Shown piece after piece: positions 12,315 through 23,863 of a DNA stretch of 64,000 bases. The stretch comes from Astragalus membranaceus. Its lineage: Eukaryota; Streptophyta; Magnoliopsida; Fabales; Fabaceae. The notes under the pieces were generated by a model. That model made no database searches, had not been told where the DNA came from, and worked only from the letters and a program-made list of their open reading frames with translations. The stretch is taken from NCBI GenBank assembly GCA_039519185.1, contig CM076847.1:20209251-20273250 (forward strand), read 5' to 3'. Positions within the stretch are counted from its first letter, which is position 1; the number at the start of each line of letters is the position of its first letter. The translations under genes were made by a program, and so were the position numbers.

Positions 12315-13140
12315 GACAATCACCCATAACCTTTGTTAGTTTGGTTGTCCTAAGAGCCTATATTTCAAAAAAAGATGTTTTCATATGCATAAGCTACTAG
12401 TGATAATCACCCATAACCTTTGTTAGTTTGATTATCATGAACGCTTTCAATTTCAAAAGATATTTTCCTAAACATCAAAAGTCCGAGCAAGTGCCGGTGA
12501 TGGCCACCCATAACCATTGTTAGTTTGGTCATCATGAAGGCTTTCATTTTTCAAAAGAGATTTTTACATGCACTTAAGTGGGTTCTAGTAATGATCACCC
12601 ATAACCTTTGTTAGTTTGATCATCAAAGCGAAAAGACTTTCATTTTTAAGGCTCGCCAGAACTACGTCGCTTTGATTCCCATTTGGGATACGTAGGAGCG
12701 AGTCACATTCTCGTCAAGCGCAACCATAAAAATTAGCATTTGCATAACAAAAAGAAAAGAGTTATTTTCATAACACAAAAAAAAAAGAATCACTTTTGCA
12801 AACCAAGATCATTTTCAGAACAAAAACATTCTCCTTTCAAGAATCATTTTCAAACCCATTGTCGCTAGTAGCTAATCAGAACCTTTGTTCGTCTAGCCAT
12901 TGGTAGAAATGTCTTTTTCCCAAAAGAACAACAAGCGATGATCACTCATAACCTTTGTTAGTTTGATCATTCGTGCCAATCAATCCCTTTCGAAAACCAC
13001 TTTCAAAAGAGTGAATAAAAAAACGAGTAGCTACTAATAGTCAATCAGAACCTTTGTTCGTCTGACTGGCGGTGGTGACTCTCATTTTTAAGAGTACTTA
13101 GCGGTGATTACCCATAACCTTGGTTAGTTTAATCATTCAC
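12315..13140 (+). repeat. Hairpin array, element A 3' LTR
   Basis: Repeats the units of 2121-2780 and adds a unit at 13039-13067 (AGTCA with TGACT around a 19-nt loop) and one at 13103-13137 (GGTGATTA with TAATCATT around CCCATAACCTTGGTTAGTT). The loop length of 19 is kept in all of these. Confidence 0.7.
12662..12695 (+). repeat. TACGTAG two-tier hairpin module (A 3' LTR, first)
   Basis: Same sequence as 2471-2504: CTACGT and ACGTAG outside, TCCC and GGGA inside. Confidence 0.7.
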
Positions 13141-13213
13141 TAAATGCTCGTCCTATTTCGAAAACTCACTAAAAAGATAAAAAACAAAAACTTTTCAAAA
13201 AGACAAAGAAGAA

Positions 13214-13255
13214 CTACGTAGCTTTGAGTTCACCATCGCACCAGGAGATACGTAG
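13214..13255 (+). repeat. TACGTAG module (A 3' LTR, second)
   Basis: CTACGTA and TACGTAG flank a 28-base spacer. It is followed by GAGCGGGCC and CGTCAAGCG. The inner stem is weak in this copy. Absent from the 5' LTR because of a deletion there. Confidence 0.65.
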
Positions 13256-13425
13256 GAGCGGGCCATGTCCCGTCAAGCGTTTTTTTTCTAAAAACCCATT
13301 CTTCCCCCTTTTCTTTTTCATATTAAATAAAGATTTTCATTAAGAATTTTTCAATAAGAAGTAGAGAGGCAAAATTAAGTATTTTCAAGTCAACACACTA
13401 AAACCACGCATTTAATTAAAGGTTC

Positions 13426-13441
13426 CCTCTCCGTAGAGAGG
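13426..13441 (+). repeat. LTR-end hairpin, element A
   Basis: CCTCTC-CGTA-GAGAGG, a perfect 6-bp stem with a 4-base loop, followed by GGGGTGCTAACACCTTCCC. Equivalent hairpins with compensated stems are at 16884-16898 and 23670-23684 (B) and 54768-54783 (C). Confidence 0.7.
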
Positions 13442-13562
13442 ACGTGTGGGGTGCTAACACCTTCCCTGCGCATAACCGACCCCCGAACCCTATTCTCTAG
13501 TTTCGCAAGACCAATCGCTTTCCAAAAAAGGTTCTCCCTCGGGGACTTTTTTGGGCGCAACA

Positions 13563-13919
13563 TCGTTTAGACGCTAGTTCGTTTTATTGGGTCTATGTTA
13601 GATTTTCTCGTTTGGGCCTTGGCCCAGCTTGTCCTTTTTCTAGATTTGTCTTTTTAAAATAACCTTTTCTCTAATTTAAAAAATCAGTCTTTTATTTACA
13701 TTATCACCAAAACAAAAATAAAATTACCAAAAAATAAAAAAATAGAGAAGAACGAAAATAATAAAAAGGGGGTGTTAGTAGCATTAACCTTCAGCCCAGC
13801 AAGTCTACTTGCCCAGCAAGTCTACTTGCCCAGCAAGTTAACTTGTCCAGCAAGTCTCTTCACCTAACCCTTCACCTAACCCTTCACCTATAAAAAGAGG
13901 CCCTGTCCACAGTGAAAAA
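13563..13919 (+). mobile_element. Element B, 5' LTR, middle part
   Basis: Matches 22513-22890 in the B 3' LTR (ACGCTAGTTCGTTTTATT and following). The first part of this LTR lies beyond element A, upstream of the window. It includes four copies of a CCCAGCAAGTCTACTTG-like repeat (13796-13852) and a TATA box, CTATAAAAAG, near 13888. It ends where solo LTR H is inserted. Confidence 0.8.
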
Positions 13920-16104
13920 TGTAACACCTCGGTTTTTCTTACATAGAAAATACCAAGATATACAGTATAGCATACATCAGAGATAACTTCCTGTCATTAG
14001 ATATTGAACACAAACTAAAAACTTGATAAAAATTCATCAAGCGATCCCTCATAGCAATAAATAAACTTCCTATCATCCTAGTATTCAATATCCAATACAG
14101 AAATAGCAGAAACGATTTATAACTTTTAATATATGTACAAGTCATAACATCGAAAATGCAATGACAACAAGGGAATTAACATAAACCCTAAACTAAAGCT
14201 TCACATCTTCTTTAGGTTGCAACGTAGCCGTGCCTCATCGCCTTTGCCTGTTCTCTGTAAAAACCACAAAACATGAAGAGTGCAATAACATTATCTCAGT
14301 GAGTCCTATCGAGACCCCTTACTAACACTCGCGGTTCATTATGCATCATTTTAACTCGTAGCCCTAATAAGCGACGACGTGAAACCTCTATGCCTCTTTT
14401 TAACTCGTAGCCCTAATAAGCGACTACGTGAAACCTCTTCTTACATTGTTTAGCATATCACCGAGAACCATTTTCTATTCCCGGTGAACCCATTCCACTG
14501 ACCATTTTCTATCAAGCGGATTGACCATTTTCTATCAAGCAGATTGACCATTTTCTATCGAACGGATTCCACATGGGCCTAGGTTCATAGGGCTCATGAC
14601 TTCCCCTCCCCTAGTACACTAACCTCTTTATTAGGGTCGTCAACCTAGACCTCTCTTTATATAATATATATAAATACACCCGCATTGGGCCGTCTCTATA
14701 GCATAACCTCGACCTCAACCTCAAGCGACATTTTAGTCCGTTTTATCCTTTCGTGACATTATCTCACTCGTGGTTACTAACTTTTATTAACATAATGTAG
14801 AACATCCTCATCATATCAACAAAACGTAACATAATCACAATCAACATCAACACATAGGGTTGGGGAAGGATTAGAATGGGTTTTGGAATCAATTCGGAAG
14901 GCTTTGACCACATTTTAAAATCGGGGACAAAAAGATCAGCACGGGTCGGGCCAAAATCAGCACGGGTCGTGCTGACTTATCAGCATTTTAAATCTAGGAC
15001 AGAAAGATCAGCACGGGTCATGCCAAAATCAGCACGGGTCGTGCTGACTTATCAGCATTTCAAAAAATCCTATTTTCGTGTGAAATTCCCTTTCGGATCG
15101 ATTCCGAAACTTATTCCGATCGATACCCAAACATAACAACACATCGTTCCGCAACAACAATCATCATACATATCATCAAATCTTCCCATCTCAATCAATC
15201 AAACATTCCTAACGAAATACATTTTCACAATTACGGTTCTCGCAAAACAACGACTTTCAACGAAATCAAACGAAACGAAGAACCAAAACTTATTTTCAGT
15301 CACATGTAAGGTTGATACAATTAAAATGAAAACCCTAAGCCAGTATAGAGCAAACCTCTTGCGATGAAAATCGCACACCACAACCAAGCTTCTTGAACCG
15401 AAAACCTTAACTTCCCGAAACAAATTCCTAGCACCCCAATACTTCTCAAATTCGAACCCAGCTAGCTCAAAGCTCCGATCACTACCCCAAATGGACTGGA
15501 AACAGAATGTGGCTTGTGGAAAATTATCAAACCTCAGCCACTACATGCAAAGATCAAAACTCAATTTTGGTCAAGTTGAGCTTGAAATGCTCTTGAATGG
15601 TAAATTGTGATGGAGAAGGGTGTTGAGGATAATGTTGATATCAGAAGATAGAAGGTGAAAAGCTGACTTTAATGATGTTAAAAATCGAAACATGCATCAA
15701 GGATTGCTGGGCTTCCTCTCTTCTCTTCTCCTTCTCTCTCTCGTATTTCCTCTCCCTCTCAACTCTCTATTTTTCTGTTTCTGAATATAAGGGCTGAATG
15801 ATGGTGTGTGTGTTTTTTTGTGGAAGTGAGGGAAGGTTAAATGAATCAGCTGTGGATGTTGTATTAATAATGTGAAATGACCCTTTTACCCTTGCACTCT
15901 AATTTCCTACTTAACTTTAATTTACTCAACAATCAATCAATAATCCATATCATTTAGCAATCAAACGCATAATTCATTTATTTAACCATTACAACCATCT
16001 CATACCTAATTAATTAAGCTAACTTACTTAGAATAGCTAATTAATTATCTATAACCTCTTGCTAATTTTAATTTAACGAACTTAGCTAAATTGGGGATGT
16101 TACA
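13920..16104 (-). mobile_element. Solo LTR H (Tekay-like?), inserted in element B LTR
   Basis: 2185 bp bounded by TGTAACA and TGTTACA ends. The B 3' LTR reads straight through this point (22890). Flanking As are compatible with a short target duplication, but its length cannot be fixed. Internal repeats: AACTCGTAGCCCTAATAAGC twice (14350-14455), GACCATTTTCTATC four times (14497-14560), and a duplicated AGCACGGGTCGTGCTGAC segment (14935-15060). It shares GGGCTCATGACTTCCC with LTRs G and E. No primer site or coding region, hence a solo LTR. The orientation comes from the TGTAACATCCCC start read on the minus strand. A large MITE is less likely given the LTR relatives. Confidence 0.65.
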
Positions 16105-16649
16105 AAATACACACCACAGTGATTCAACAAGAACACTGAACACATTCTCTCTCTCTCTCTCTCTCCCAGCAAAGTTCTCGCTCTCTCTCTCTCCCCCTCC
16201 CTTTTTTATTTTATTTTTCTTTTAATTAGTTTATTTGTAAATATTAATGATAATTATTTTTCACTAGTTGCACTTTTCATTTTTTCTTATTTGTTAACTT
16301 TTCGTTCATATTCAAAACATAAAAACAAAATAATCATTTTCCTCAAAAAATAAAAATCTAATTTTCAAAATAGGGGATTAAGTCAGCCGTACGGCCGGGT
16401 TAGTCATTGTTTTAGGAGAAATGGGTCGTACGGCTCAAGAGTCCTAAAATACCTACTCAAATAAAATCACTCCCAACACAAATCGTTTTCTTCCAAAAAA
16501 CCAAAAATCTTACCTTCAAAAATAGGGGATTAAGTCGGCCATACGGCCAGGTTAGTCATCATTTTAGGATAAATGAATCGTACGGATCACAAGTACTAAA
16601 GTACCTAAATTAAAAAACACAAACAAAACAAACTTTTTCTACCCAAGAA

Positions 16650-16686
16650 CTACGTAGCCATTGATTCTCTACCCGGAGATACGTAG
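16650..16686 (+). repeat. TACGTAG two-tier hairpin module (B 5' LTR)
   Basis: CTACGTA and TACGTAG outside. Inside, TCTC pairs with GAGA around TACCCG. It is followed by GAGCAGAGGGCGGGCC and GTCAAGTGC. Confidence 0.7.
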
Positions 16687-16883
16687 GAGCAGAGGGCGGG
16701 CCCACCTCTGTCAAGTGCACTAATAAAAAACTATTTTTAGTCTTTCTCCAAACATTCCTTTTCTTAAATTCAAATAAAATATCTAGTTTCTTCTTTCTTC
16801 TAATCTCTTTTAAATTCAAAATAAAAGGGTAAATTAAATGTTTTCAAAATTAACTATCGTTTCTACAACTAATTAGCAGGTAA

Positions 16884-16898
16884 CCTTCCTTAGGAAGG
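16884..16898 (+). repeat. LTR-end hairpin (B 5' LTR)
   Basis: CCTTCC-TTA-GGAAGG, perfect 6-bp stem. Followed by GGGGTGCTAATACCTTCCCC. The same hairpin is at 23670-23684 in the 3' LTR. Confidence 0.7.
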
Positions 16899-17079
16899 AT
16901 GTCATGGGGTGCTAATACCTTCCCCACGCATAATCGACTCCCGAACCCAAGTCTGGTCTCAAGGACCATTATCCAACTCAAAGGGACTTTCCAATGTTTG
17001 CCCTTAAACTAAACTTTGGTGGCGGCTTCATTTTTGAACCTTCGAAGAATCCTCACCCGAATTTTTTGGTCGGTACAAC

Positions 17080-17097
17080 TGGCGATTTCACTAGGGA
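17080..17097 (+). other. Primer binding site of element B
   Basis: TGGCGATTTCACTAGGGA, close to the A site but with several transitions, as expected in an older copy. Confidence 0.65.
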
Positions 17098-20000
17098 CTT
17101 ATTAAGAGAGTCAAGCCTAATCTGGTTAGTTGTAAAATTTGTTTGTTAATTAAATGTTTTATTTTACCCTTCCCTTTTATCTTTTATTCTTGTTGCATGT
17201 TATATTTTATATGATATGTGAACCTTAGGATGGAAGCCCATTTGTGTATATGTGTTTGTTTGTTTTGCAGCTTGGGGGTATACTTGACGTTTTGCTCCTA
17301 CACACACTCCACTATCACACTTCATCACACACGTGAGAATAGTCCTATACCCGGACTGGAGCATAGCCTAAGTTAGAATGAGACTGCGTAGTGATGGCCT
17401 ACTGGATGTGCGTCCTGTTGGGTGGTCACGAAAGTCTTACCTAGAGTTTGGTCTCTTTTGAGAATGCTGTCACTCCTAATAGCTTGCTTATTGTTGGGAT
17501 CAGTGTTCTTAACTAGGGTCGTTGGCTCTAGGAACCTTATTTAGGACCATTTAGAGCTACTCTTTGAAAGGTTCACTCAATAGAAAAGCCTTAGACCTAT
17601 TCTCTTAGGAATCCTTGTAAGACACAAAGGAGCTTCATACCCCAGCATTCAAAGAAACACTAATACACTTTTCTCATTTCCATAAAACAAAACAAAAAAA
17701 ACCTATTTTATTCTTTCAAGCATGTCTCATGCATTCTTATTTTCCTTCTTCTCTGCATATCATAAAAAAAACATCTCATTTTGCATGACCGCCGGGGAAT
17801 TATAAAATTTTTTATAAGAAAGGTGGATGAAAATATATGAAAAAATGCATTTGAAAGTCAGACCACCTGAATTATACTTTACTCTTTGAATAAAAAGTTT
17901 ACAATTCCCCGACGCGACACATTCGCATTTCATGCATCCATTCATATGCTCATGCATCTGGTTCCCCTTTTCCAAAAAATAAAAGACAAAAATATAACCT
18001 TCTCATTCATTCAAAAAACCATGTCATTAATCATGCATTTTCCTTTCCATGCATTAAAAATCATTGCGTCTATCATGCATTTCCTCGCATATATAAAAAA
18101 AACAATTTTTAGCAATATAACATAAACATCTCATTTAGCATGCACCACCTTTCACTCATAATCATTCAAAAATAACCAGGCATCTCATCATTTGCAGCAT
18201 CATTAAATTCATACATCATTTCCCTCATGTTGTCATCCTAATTAAAAAAAAACAAACAAAAAAAACCATGTTGCTTCATCATTACATCGTCTCATCATTT
18301 TACTCATACATCATTTCCCTCATGTTGTCATCCTAATTAAAAAAAAACAAACAAAAAAAACCATGTTGCTTGCATCATCCATCATCAAAAAATATATATC
18401 CAGTTGGCATTCCATTTTAAATTATAAATGATACTTTGCATCATTTACATGTTGCATTGTCTCTAAAAAAAACCAAAAGAAAAATCAGTTAGAATAGTGA
18501 GCTTTTAAGTGATCATTCCTTCATGCATTTGCATCATGCCTATACATTATAATTTGTTCATTCATGCATTACCTTAACCTACTAATTTTAAAAAAAAACT
18601 GTGATGAGAGATGAGGCGTTCTTGCGAAATACATTTTAATTGATTGTTCGTCCTTGGCAAACCTTAACCTACTAATTTTCAAACGGGGTCGAACTTAGAA
18701 GAAGTTATTCACAGTTTGCAGCTCATTTACATTTTTTTGTCAGCAAAACAATGCATCTCATCCACCCCATGGTAAATGATCAAAATAGTCTATTTTGTTA
18801 ACAAATGTGTCATCAAAAATTTCTTCTATCATGTCTCTAATTATGTTAACCCTCTATGAAGCATTCGTATAGTGAACTTGTTTGCAATGTGCATTTACTC
18901 TTGTTTGAGTCAGTTAGTGTCCACCCTTGTCCATGTCTAGTCCCACCCCAACCACCCAATACATATTCCCCACACAAGTGCCTAGTTAACTTTTTGGTTT
19001 GTTCCCATTAATGAAATAACACTTTAGGTTCTCCATGCTGGGGCAAATTTGTGATCACTAGATACCTTGTCAATATTGAATTCCCTTGGTGCAAATCATT
19101 TACAAAAAAAGATAACAAAAGAATTCAAAAAAGCCTGTTAGGTTGAAAACTCTCAAGAGCAATCTAAGCAAAAATTAAGGCATATAAAAAGAAATAAAGA
19201 AAAAGCCAATATATAAAAATAAATAAATTTTTGTCCTAAACTTAAGTTTTGAGAAAATAAGCAGTCATGATTTGAAATGAAGTTTGGTAATCTTCCCGTA
19301 TCCTCAAAAAAGGCTCTTGACTACCCCTTTGAGCCGAAAAATCAAAAAAAAAAATCTTTCAATCACCCTATACAATTTCGGTCACCCTAGACAATGATCA
19401 ATTCCACACCTAAACATGGTGTATCACTTTTATCAGCTCACCCAGCCGGAAAAAAAAAGGAGAATGAAAAATCACAAAAAAGTGAAATTCAAAAAAAGAG
19501 AGGATTGAAAATCCTGGAAAAAAATAAAAGAAGTAGAAATTGTGAGTTGATACATCTTGCCATGAAGCGCATAAGAGATCCTTGTCTCAATAAACCATCA
19601 AAACACCTCATTGTGCCCAATTATCCCTCATTTCATAAACACCTCCTCCTTTCATAAACCCTCATTGGGCCTAATTATCCCTCCTTTCTTAAACCCTCGA
19701 ACACCCATTTACAACCTCTTTCTTTCATAAACCTCTAACCATTCGCCACATCACAAACCATTTCTTTCATAAACCCTCAAACACCCATTTACAACCTCTT
19801 TCTTTCATAAACCTCTAACCATTCGCCACACCACAAACCCTTTCTTTCATAAACCCTCAAACACCTCATTGGGTCTAATCCCTCCTTTCATAAACTCTCA
19901 AATACTTCATTAGGGCTAATTATCCTATCCGACAAACCCCTAACCTTCGGCCACATTACAAACCTATAAAGTCCATTCCGATCAATGACTGACTGCTTTT

Positions 20001-22440
20001 GTTTTCTCAAAGTTTTAATTTTAGGACAAATAAGTTTATTTATTTACAATATGTTTACTCAAAAAAATCAAAGAAAGTTAAAAAAAAATCAAAAGGCTTG
20101 CACTCCAAGGTGCATTCAAGTTGCATTGATGTAAAGACAATGTTTAGTGATCACCAAGTGAAGTTTTCATCATATCAAAAAAACTCAAGACTGTCACAGT
20201 CTTTGGGATTCACCTAAAAGAGAACCAAAAGTTTATACTAGGATCACCACCTATATCCCAAAGTGGGTCATTCCTTTTATCAACCATACCACTTGAACTT
20301 GGAGATTTAGCCATTGTCCATCCCATTCATATACCATACCCAATCCATATAGCCACATTGGACCACCTCCCTAGCCCATTACCCTAACTTTTCTACCTTT
20401 CTCAACCTCACTTAAAGCAACCGTTTGAAATGTCATTCGATAGTGGGGCCATCCCGCCACCCTTCACTCCACCTAAAAGTAGGGAAATTCTCCCTACACC
20501 CATCTCATTCCCTTACCATATTCACATCCACAAAACCGTCCCGGGGAAATTTCTCAACCCATTACCCTAAACAAACCCTTTCACAATGCTACTTCAGTTG
20601 GGGCAACCTTGTCCTTGTCATAGTTGGGGCAACACCAAACTCCATGGGTTGAGACAAAATCTCTTGCATGCCACTTTTCGTTACAAAGTCATGACATTCC
20701 CAATTCATCATTTCCTCTACACCCCTAGTTGTTGTCATCACCAGACAGGGGCAAGTCATTCATTCACCGTCATCATAAGTCTAAATTGGGGCAGTCCCAC
20801 ATTTCTTGAGTTGGGGAAAGCCCACCTTTCATGACTTTGGCAAAAACATGTCATTCATCCCTTCATGTGCCACATATGTCCATACCCTAGACCTAAAACC
20901 AAGTTAACTGACTCATTCACCTATATTTTCACTACTATACATCTTTACTAAACAATGCTTCAAAGAGAGAAAACACAACCTAATAGTGTGATATTGAACA
21001 TCCACCTAGTTAACTTTGTGGACCTAAAACTTCGGTCATCATGGGGCATCATAATGGAAGAACAAAATAAGCAAATCTGCAAATATAATCAACTACTTTT
21101 TCACATCAGCGTCTGTAAATAACAAACTTGAGATTGTCAAAGTTTGAGTTCAGATCAATCTAATTTTTCCAATAAATGATGACTCCAAAATACTCATCTC
21201 TCTACCTCTCGCATTGAAAGTCTCATTTCTTATCTCAAAATTTAAAAACACATCTGCATGCATTATTAATATACCATATCATAAATCATTGCACCTTACA
21301 TTGTATTTAGACATCAAGTCATGCGTCTACCAAAACTCTTGCATCTAAGCATTACGTGTGCACATTCATTCATTCATTCATTCATTCATTCGTTCATTCA
21401 TTCATTAAAAAATAAAAAAGCCAAAAGAGAAAAATCAACCACATTGCATTCATTACCCCCACCAAAGCATAAATTATTCCATCATGCAACCATGCGTTTC
21501 ATCGCAATATGTGCATCTAAGCAATACAATTACATCTTATCTGCATACGCATGCACAGTTTATCAACATCATCATTCCATCAACTTCAACACCCATTATC
21601 CGCTACAACTCATTTGCTACCCCAACAAACATCCATCATTGCACACGCATACAACACATGCACGCATACACCATTCATTGCATTATTAGACATGCCAAAT
21701 ATAGATAGCTTTTCCCTTCTCAAGTAAATGCATTCATTACGTATGTTCGGGTAAACATGCCAAGTGTCGATCCCTATATCCTGTCCCTCGAAATCGGCGC
21801 TCCAAGCGCCAACCCCATATCGCAATTCGGATCGTCAAGCCGATCCTTCAGACCCCCAGCGGTCCTTTCCCGCCCCAGCGCTCTTTCAGACCAACAATTG
21901 GTCCATCAATCCAGATCACACGTCGTATTATCGAGCAACCGATGGATCATCCGACCCCAGGTCCTTCAGTTCAGTTCGAATTAACATGTCAAAGCAACAG
22001 CTTCGAACTCTACCTTCAGATCACTACGGCGACACTAAGCGCGACGGATCATCCGACCCCAGGTCGTTCAGACTAGCTGTGTCAGCCTAATACATAGTGG
22101 ACGTCCTTCGATGTGAGCAAATAAGGTCAACGACCTGATATTGACCCCAATGGCCGCTCGAAAAAGGCCACCCCAAGCAGACCGTTTTACTAGTACCGTT
22201 GCTAGTTTGCGCTCCATCAGACCATCTTGGTCCATCAGGCCTAGGCATGCCCTTCAGACCCCATCGGTCCTTCAGTTGAACTCAAGTCAATGTACCAAGC
22301 ATTGATTTTGAACTAGACCTTCAGATCCCCAGTGATCCCCTTTTCCGGGTTTTAGGACAAAATTAGTGTCCTTTTATCTTTATTTCTATTTTACTTTGAA
22401 AATTCTGGAAATCATTCAAATTTACTAGTAGAATATAAAT

Positions 22441-22453
22441 AAAGAGGGGCAGC
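22441..22453 (+). other. Polypurine tract of element B
   Basis: AAAGAGGGGCAGC directly before the 3' LTR. Confidence 0.8.
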
Positions 22454-23863
22454 TATTATACCCCAATTTTGTCTGATCTCTTTTTACTATAGTCATTTTT
22501 ATCATCTAGTTTTGTGTGTCGTAAGACGCTAGTTCGTTTTATTCGGTCTGTACTTAGTAATTCACTTTATTGGGCCTACGTTAGATTTTCATGTTTAGGC
22601 CTTGGCCCATCTTGTCCTTTTACTAGATTTGTCTTTTTAAAATAACATTTCCTCTAATTTAAAAAATCAGTCTTCTAATTACATTATCGCCAAAACAAAA
22701 ATAAAATTACATAAAAATAAAAAAAATAGAGAAGAACGAAAATAATAAAAAGGGGTTGTCAGTAGCATTAACCTTCAGCCCAACAAGCTGTTTGCCCAGC
22801 AAGTCTACTTGCCCACCAAGTTAACTTGTCCAGGAAGTTTCTTCACCTAACCCTTCACCTATAAAAGGGGGCCCTGTCCACAGTGAAAAACACACCACGG
22901 TGATTCAACAAGAACACTGAACACAGTCTCTCTCTCTCTCTCTCTCTCTCTCCCAGCGAAGTTCTCGCTCTCTCTCTCTCTCCCCCTCCCTTTTTTATTT
23001 TATTTTTCTTTTAATTAGTTTATTTTTAAATATTAATGATAATTATTTTTCACTAGTTGCACTTTTCATTTTTCGTCTTTGTTAACTTTTCGTTCATATT
23101 CAAAATAGAAAAACAAAATAATCATTTTCCTCCAAAAATAAAAATCTTATTTTCAAAAAGGGGATCTAGTCAGCCGTACGGCCGGGTTAGTCATTGATTT
23201 AGGACAAATGGGTCGTACGAATCAAGAGTCCTAAAATACATATTCAAATAAAATCACTCCGAACACAAATCGTTTTCTTCCAAAAAACCAAAAATCTTAC
23301 CTTCAAAAATAGGGGATTAAGTCGGCCGTACGGCCGGGTTAGTCATCGTTTTAGGATAAATGAACCGTACGGATCACAAGTCCTAAAATCCCTAAATTAA
23401 AAAACACAAACAAGCAAACTTTTTCTACCCAAGAACTACGTAGCCTTTGATTCTCTACCCGGAGATACGTAAAAGCAGAGGGCGGGCCCACCTCTGTCAA
23501 GTGCACTAATAAAAAACCATTTTTAGTCTTTCTCCAAATATTCCTTTTCTTAAATTCAAATAAAATATCAAGTTTCTTCTTTCTTCTAATCTCTTTCAAA
23601 TTCAAAATAAAAGGGTAAATTAAATGTTTTCAAAATTAACTATCGCTTCTACAACTAATTAGCAGGTAACCTTCCTTAGGAAGGATGTCGTTGGGTTCTA
23701 ATACCTTCCCCACGCATAATCGACTCCCGAACCCAAATCTGGTCTCAAGGACCCTTATCCAACTCAAAGGGATTTTCCAATGTTTGCCCTTAAACAAAAC
23801 TTTGGTGGCGGTTTCATTTTTGAACCTTCGAAGAATCCTCACCCAAATTTTTCGGTCGCTACA
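22454..23863 (+). mobile_element. Element B, 3' LTR (1410 bp, uninterrupted)
   Basis: Starts TATTATACCCCAATTTTGTC, where the usual TG has become TA, and ends TCGGTCGCTACA. It aligns with the two pieces of the 5' LTR with visible scattered substitutions, so B is older than A. TATA box CTATAAAAGG near 22860; CT microsatellite at 22926-22985; palindrome blocks at 23173 and 23324; TACGTAG module at 23436-23472 (last G mutated); LTR-end hairpin at 23670-23684. Confidence 0.85.

Larger units (their letters stand above)
9712..13562 (+). mobile_element. Element A, 3' LTR (3851 bp)
   Basis: Starts TGTCATACCCCAATTTTGT after the polypurine tract and ends GGGCGCAACA. It is the more complete LTR copy: it has the leader segment 10898-11233 and the block 13020-13473 (second TACGTAG module, further hairpins, LTR-end hairpin) that the 5' copy lost. 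It has itself lost about 73 bp before the final GTTCTCCCTCGG. A TATA box is at 10715-10721, a CT microsatellite at 10397-10497 and the hairpin array at 12315-13140. The DNA after 13562 is the interrupted LTR of element B. Confidence 0.9.
16105..17077 (+). mobile_element. Element B, 5' LTR, end part
   Basis: Continues the B LTR after solo LTR H and matches 22890-23863. It contains a CT microsatellite (16147-16195), two blocks with GCCGTACGGC-type palindromes (16386 and 16537), a TACGTAG module (16650-16686) and the LTR-end hairpin (16884-16898). It ends GGTCGGTACA before the primer site. Confidence 0.85.
17078..22453 (+). mobile_element. Element B internal region, non-coding
   Basis: 5.4 kb without any retroelement protein motif. 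It has the same landmarks in the same order as A: GTCAAGCCTAAT after the primer site, GCTGGGGCAAAT (19038), TTGGGGCAACACCAAACTCC (20622) and GGGACAAAATTAG-type sequence before the polypurine tract. Local duplications: 18210-18370 (about 90-bp period), 19692-19860 (about 96-bp period). A CATT tetranucleotide run lies at 21364-21405. From 21830 to 22340 repeated CTTCAGACCCCCAGCGGTCC-like words resemble a block in the LTR of element C. Confidence 0.7.
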
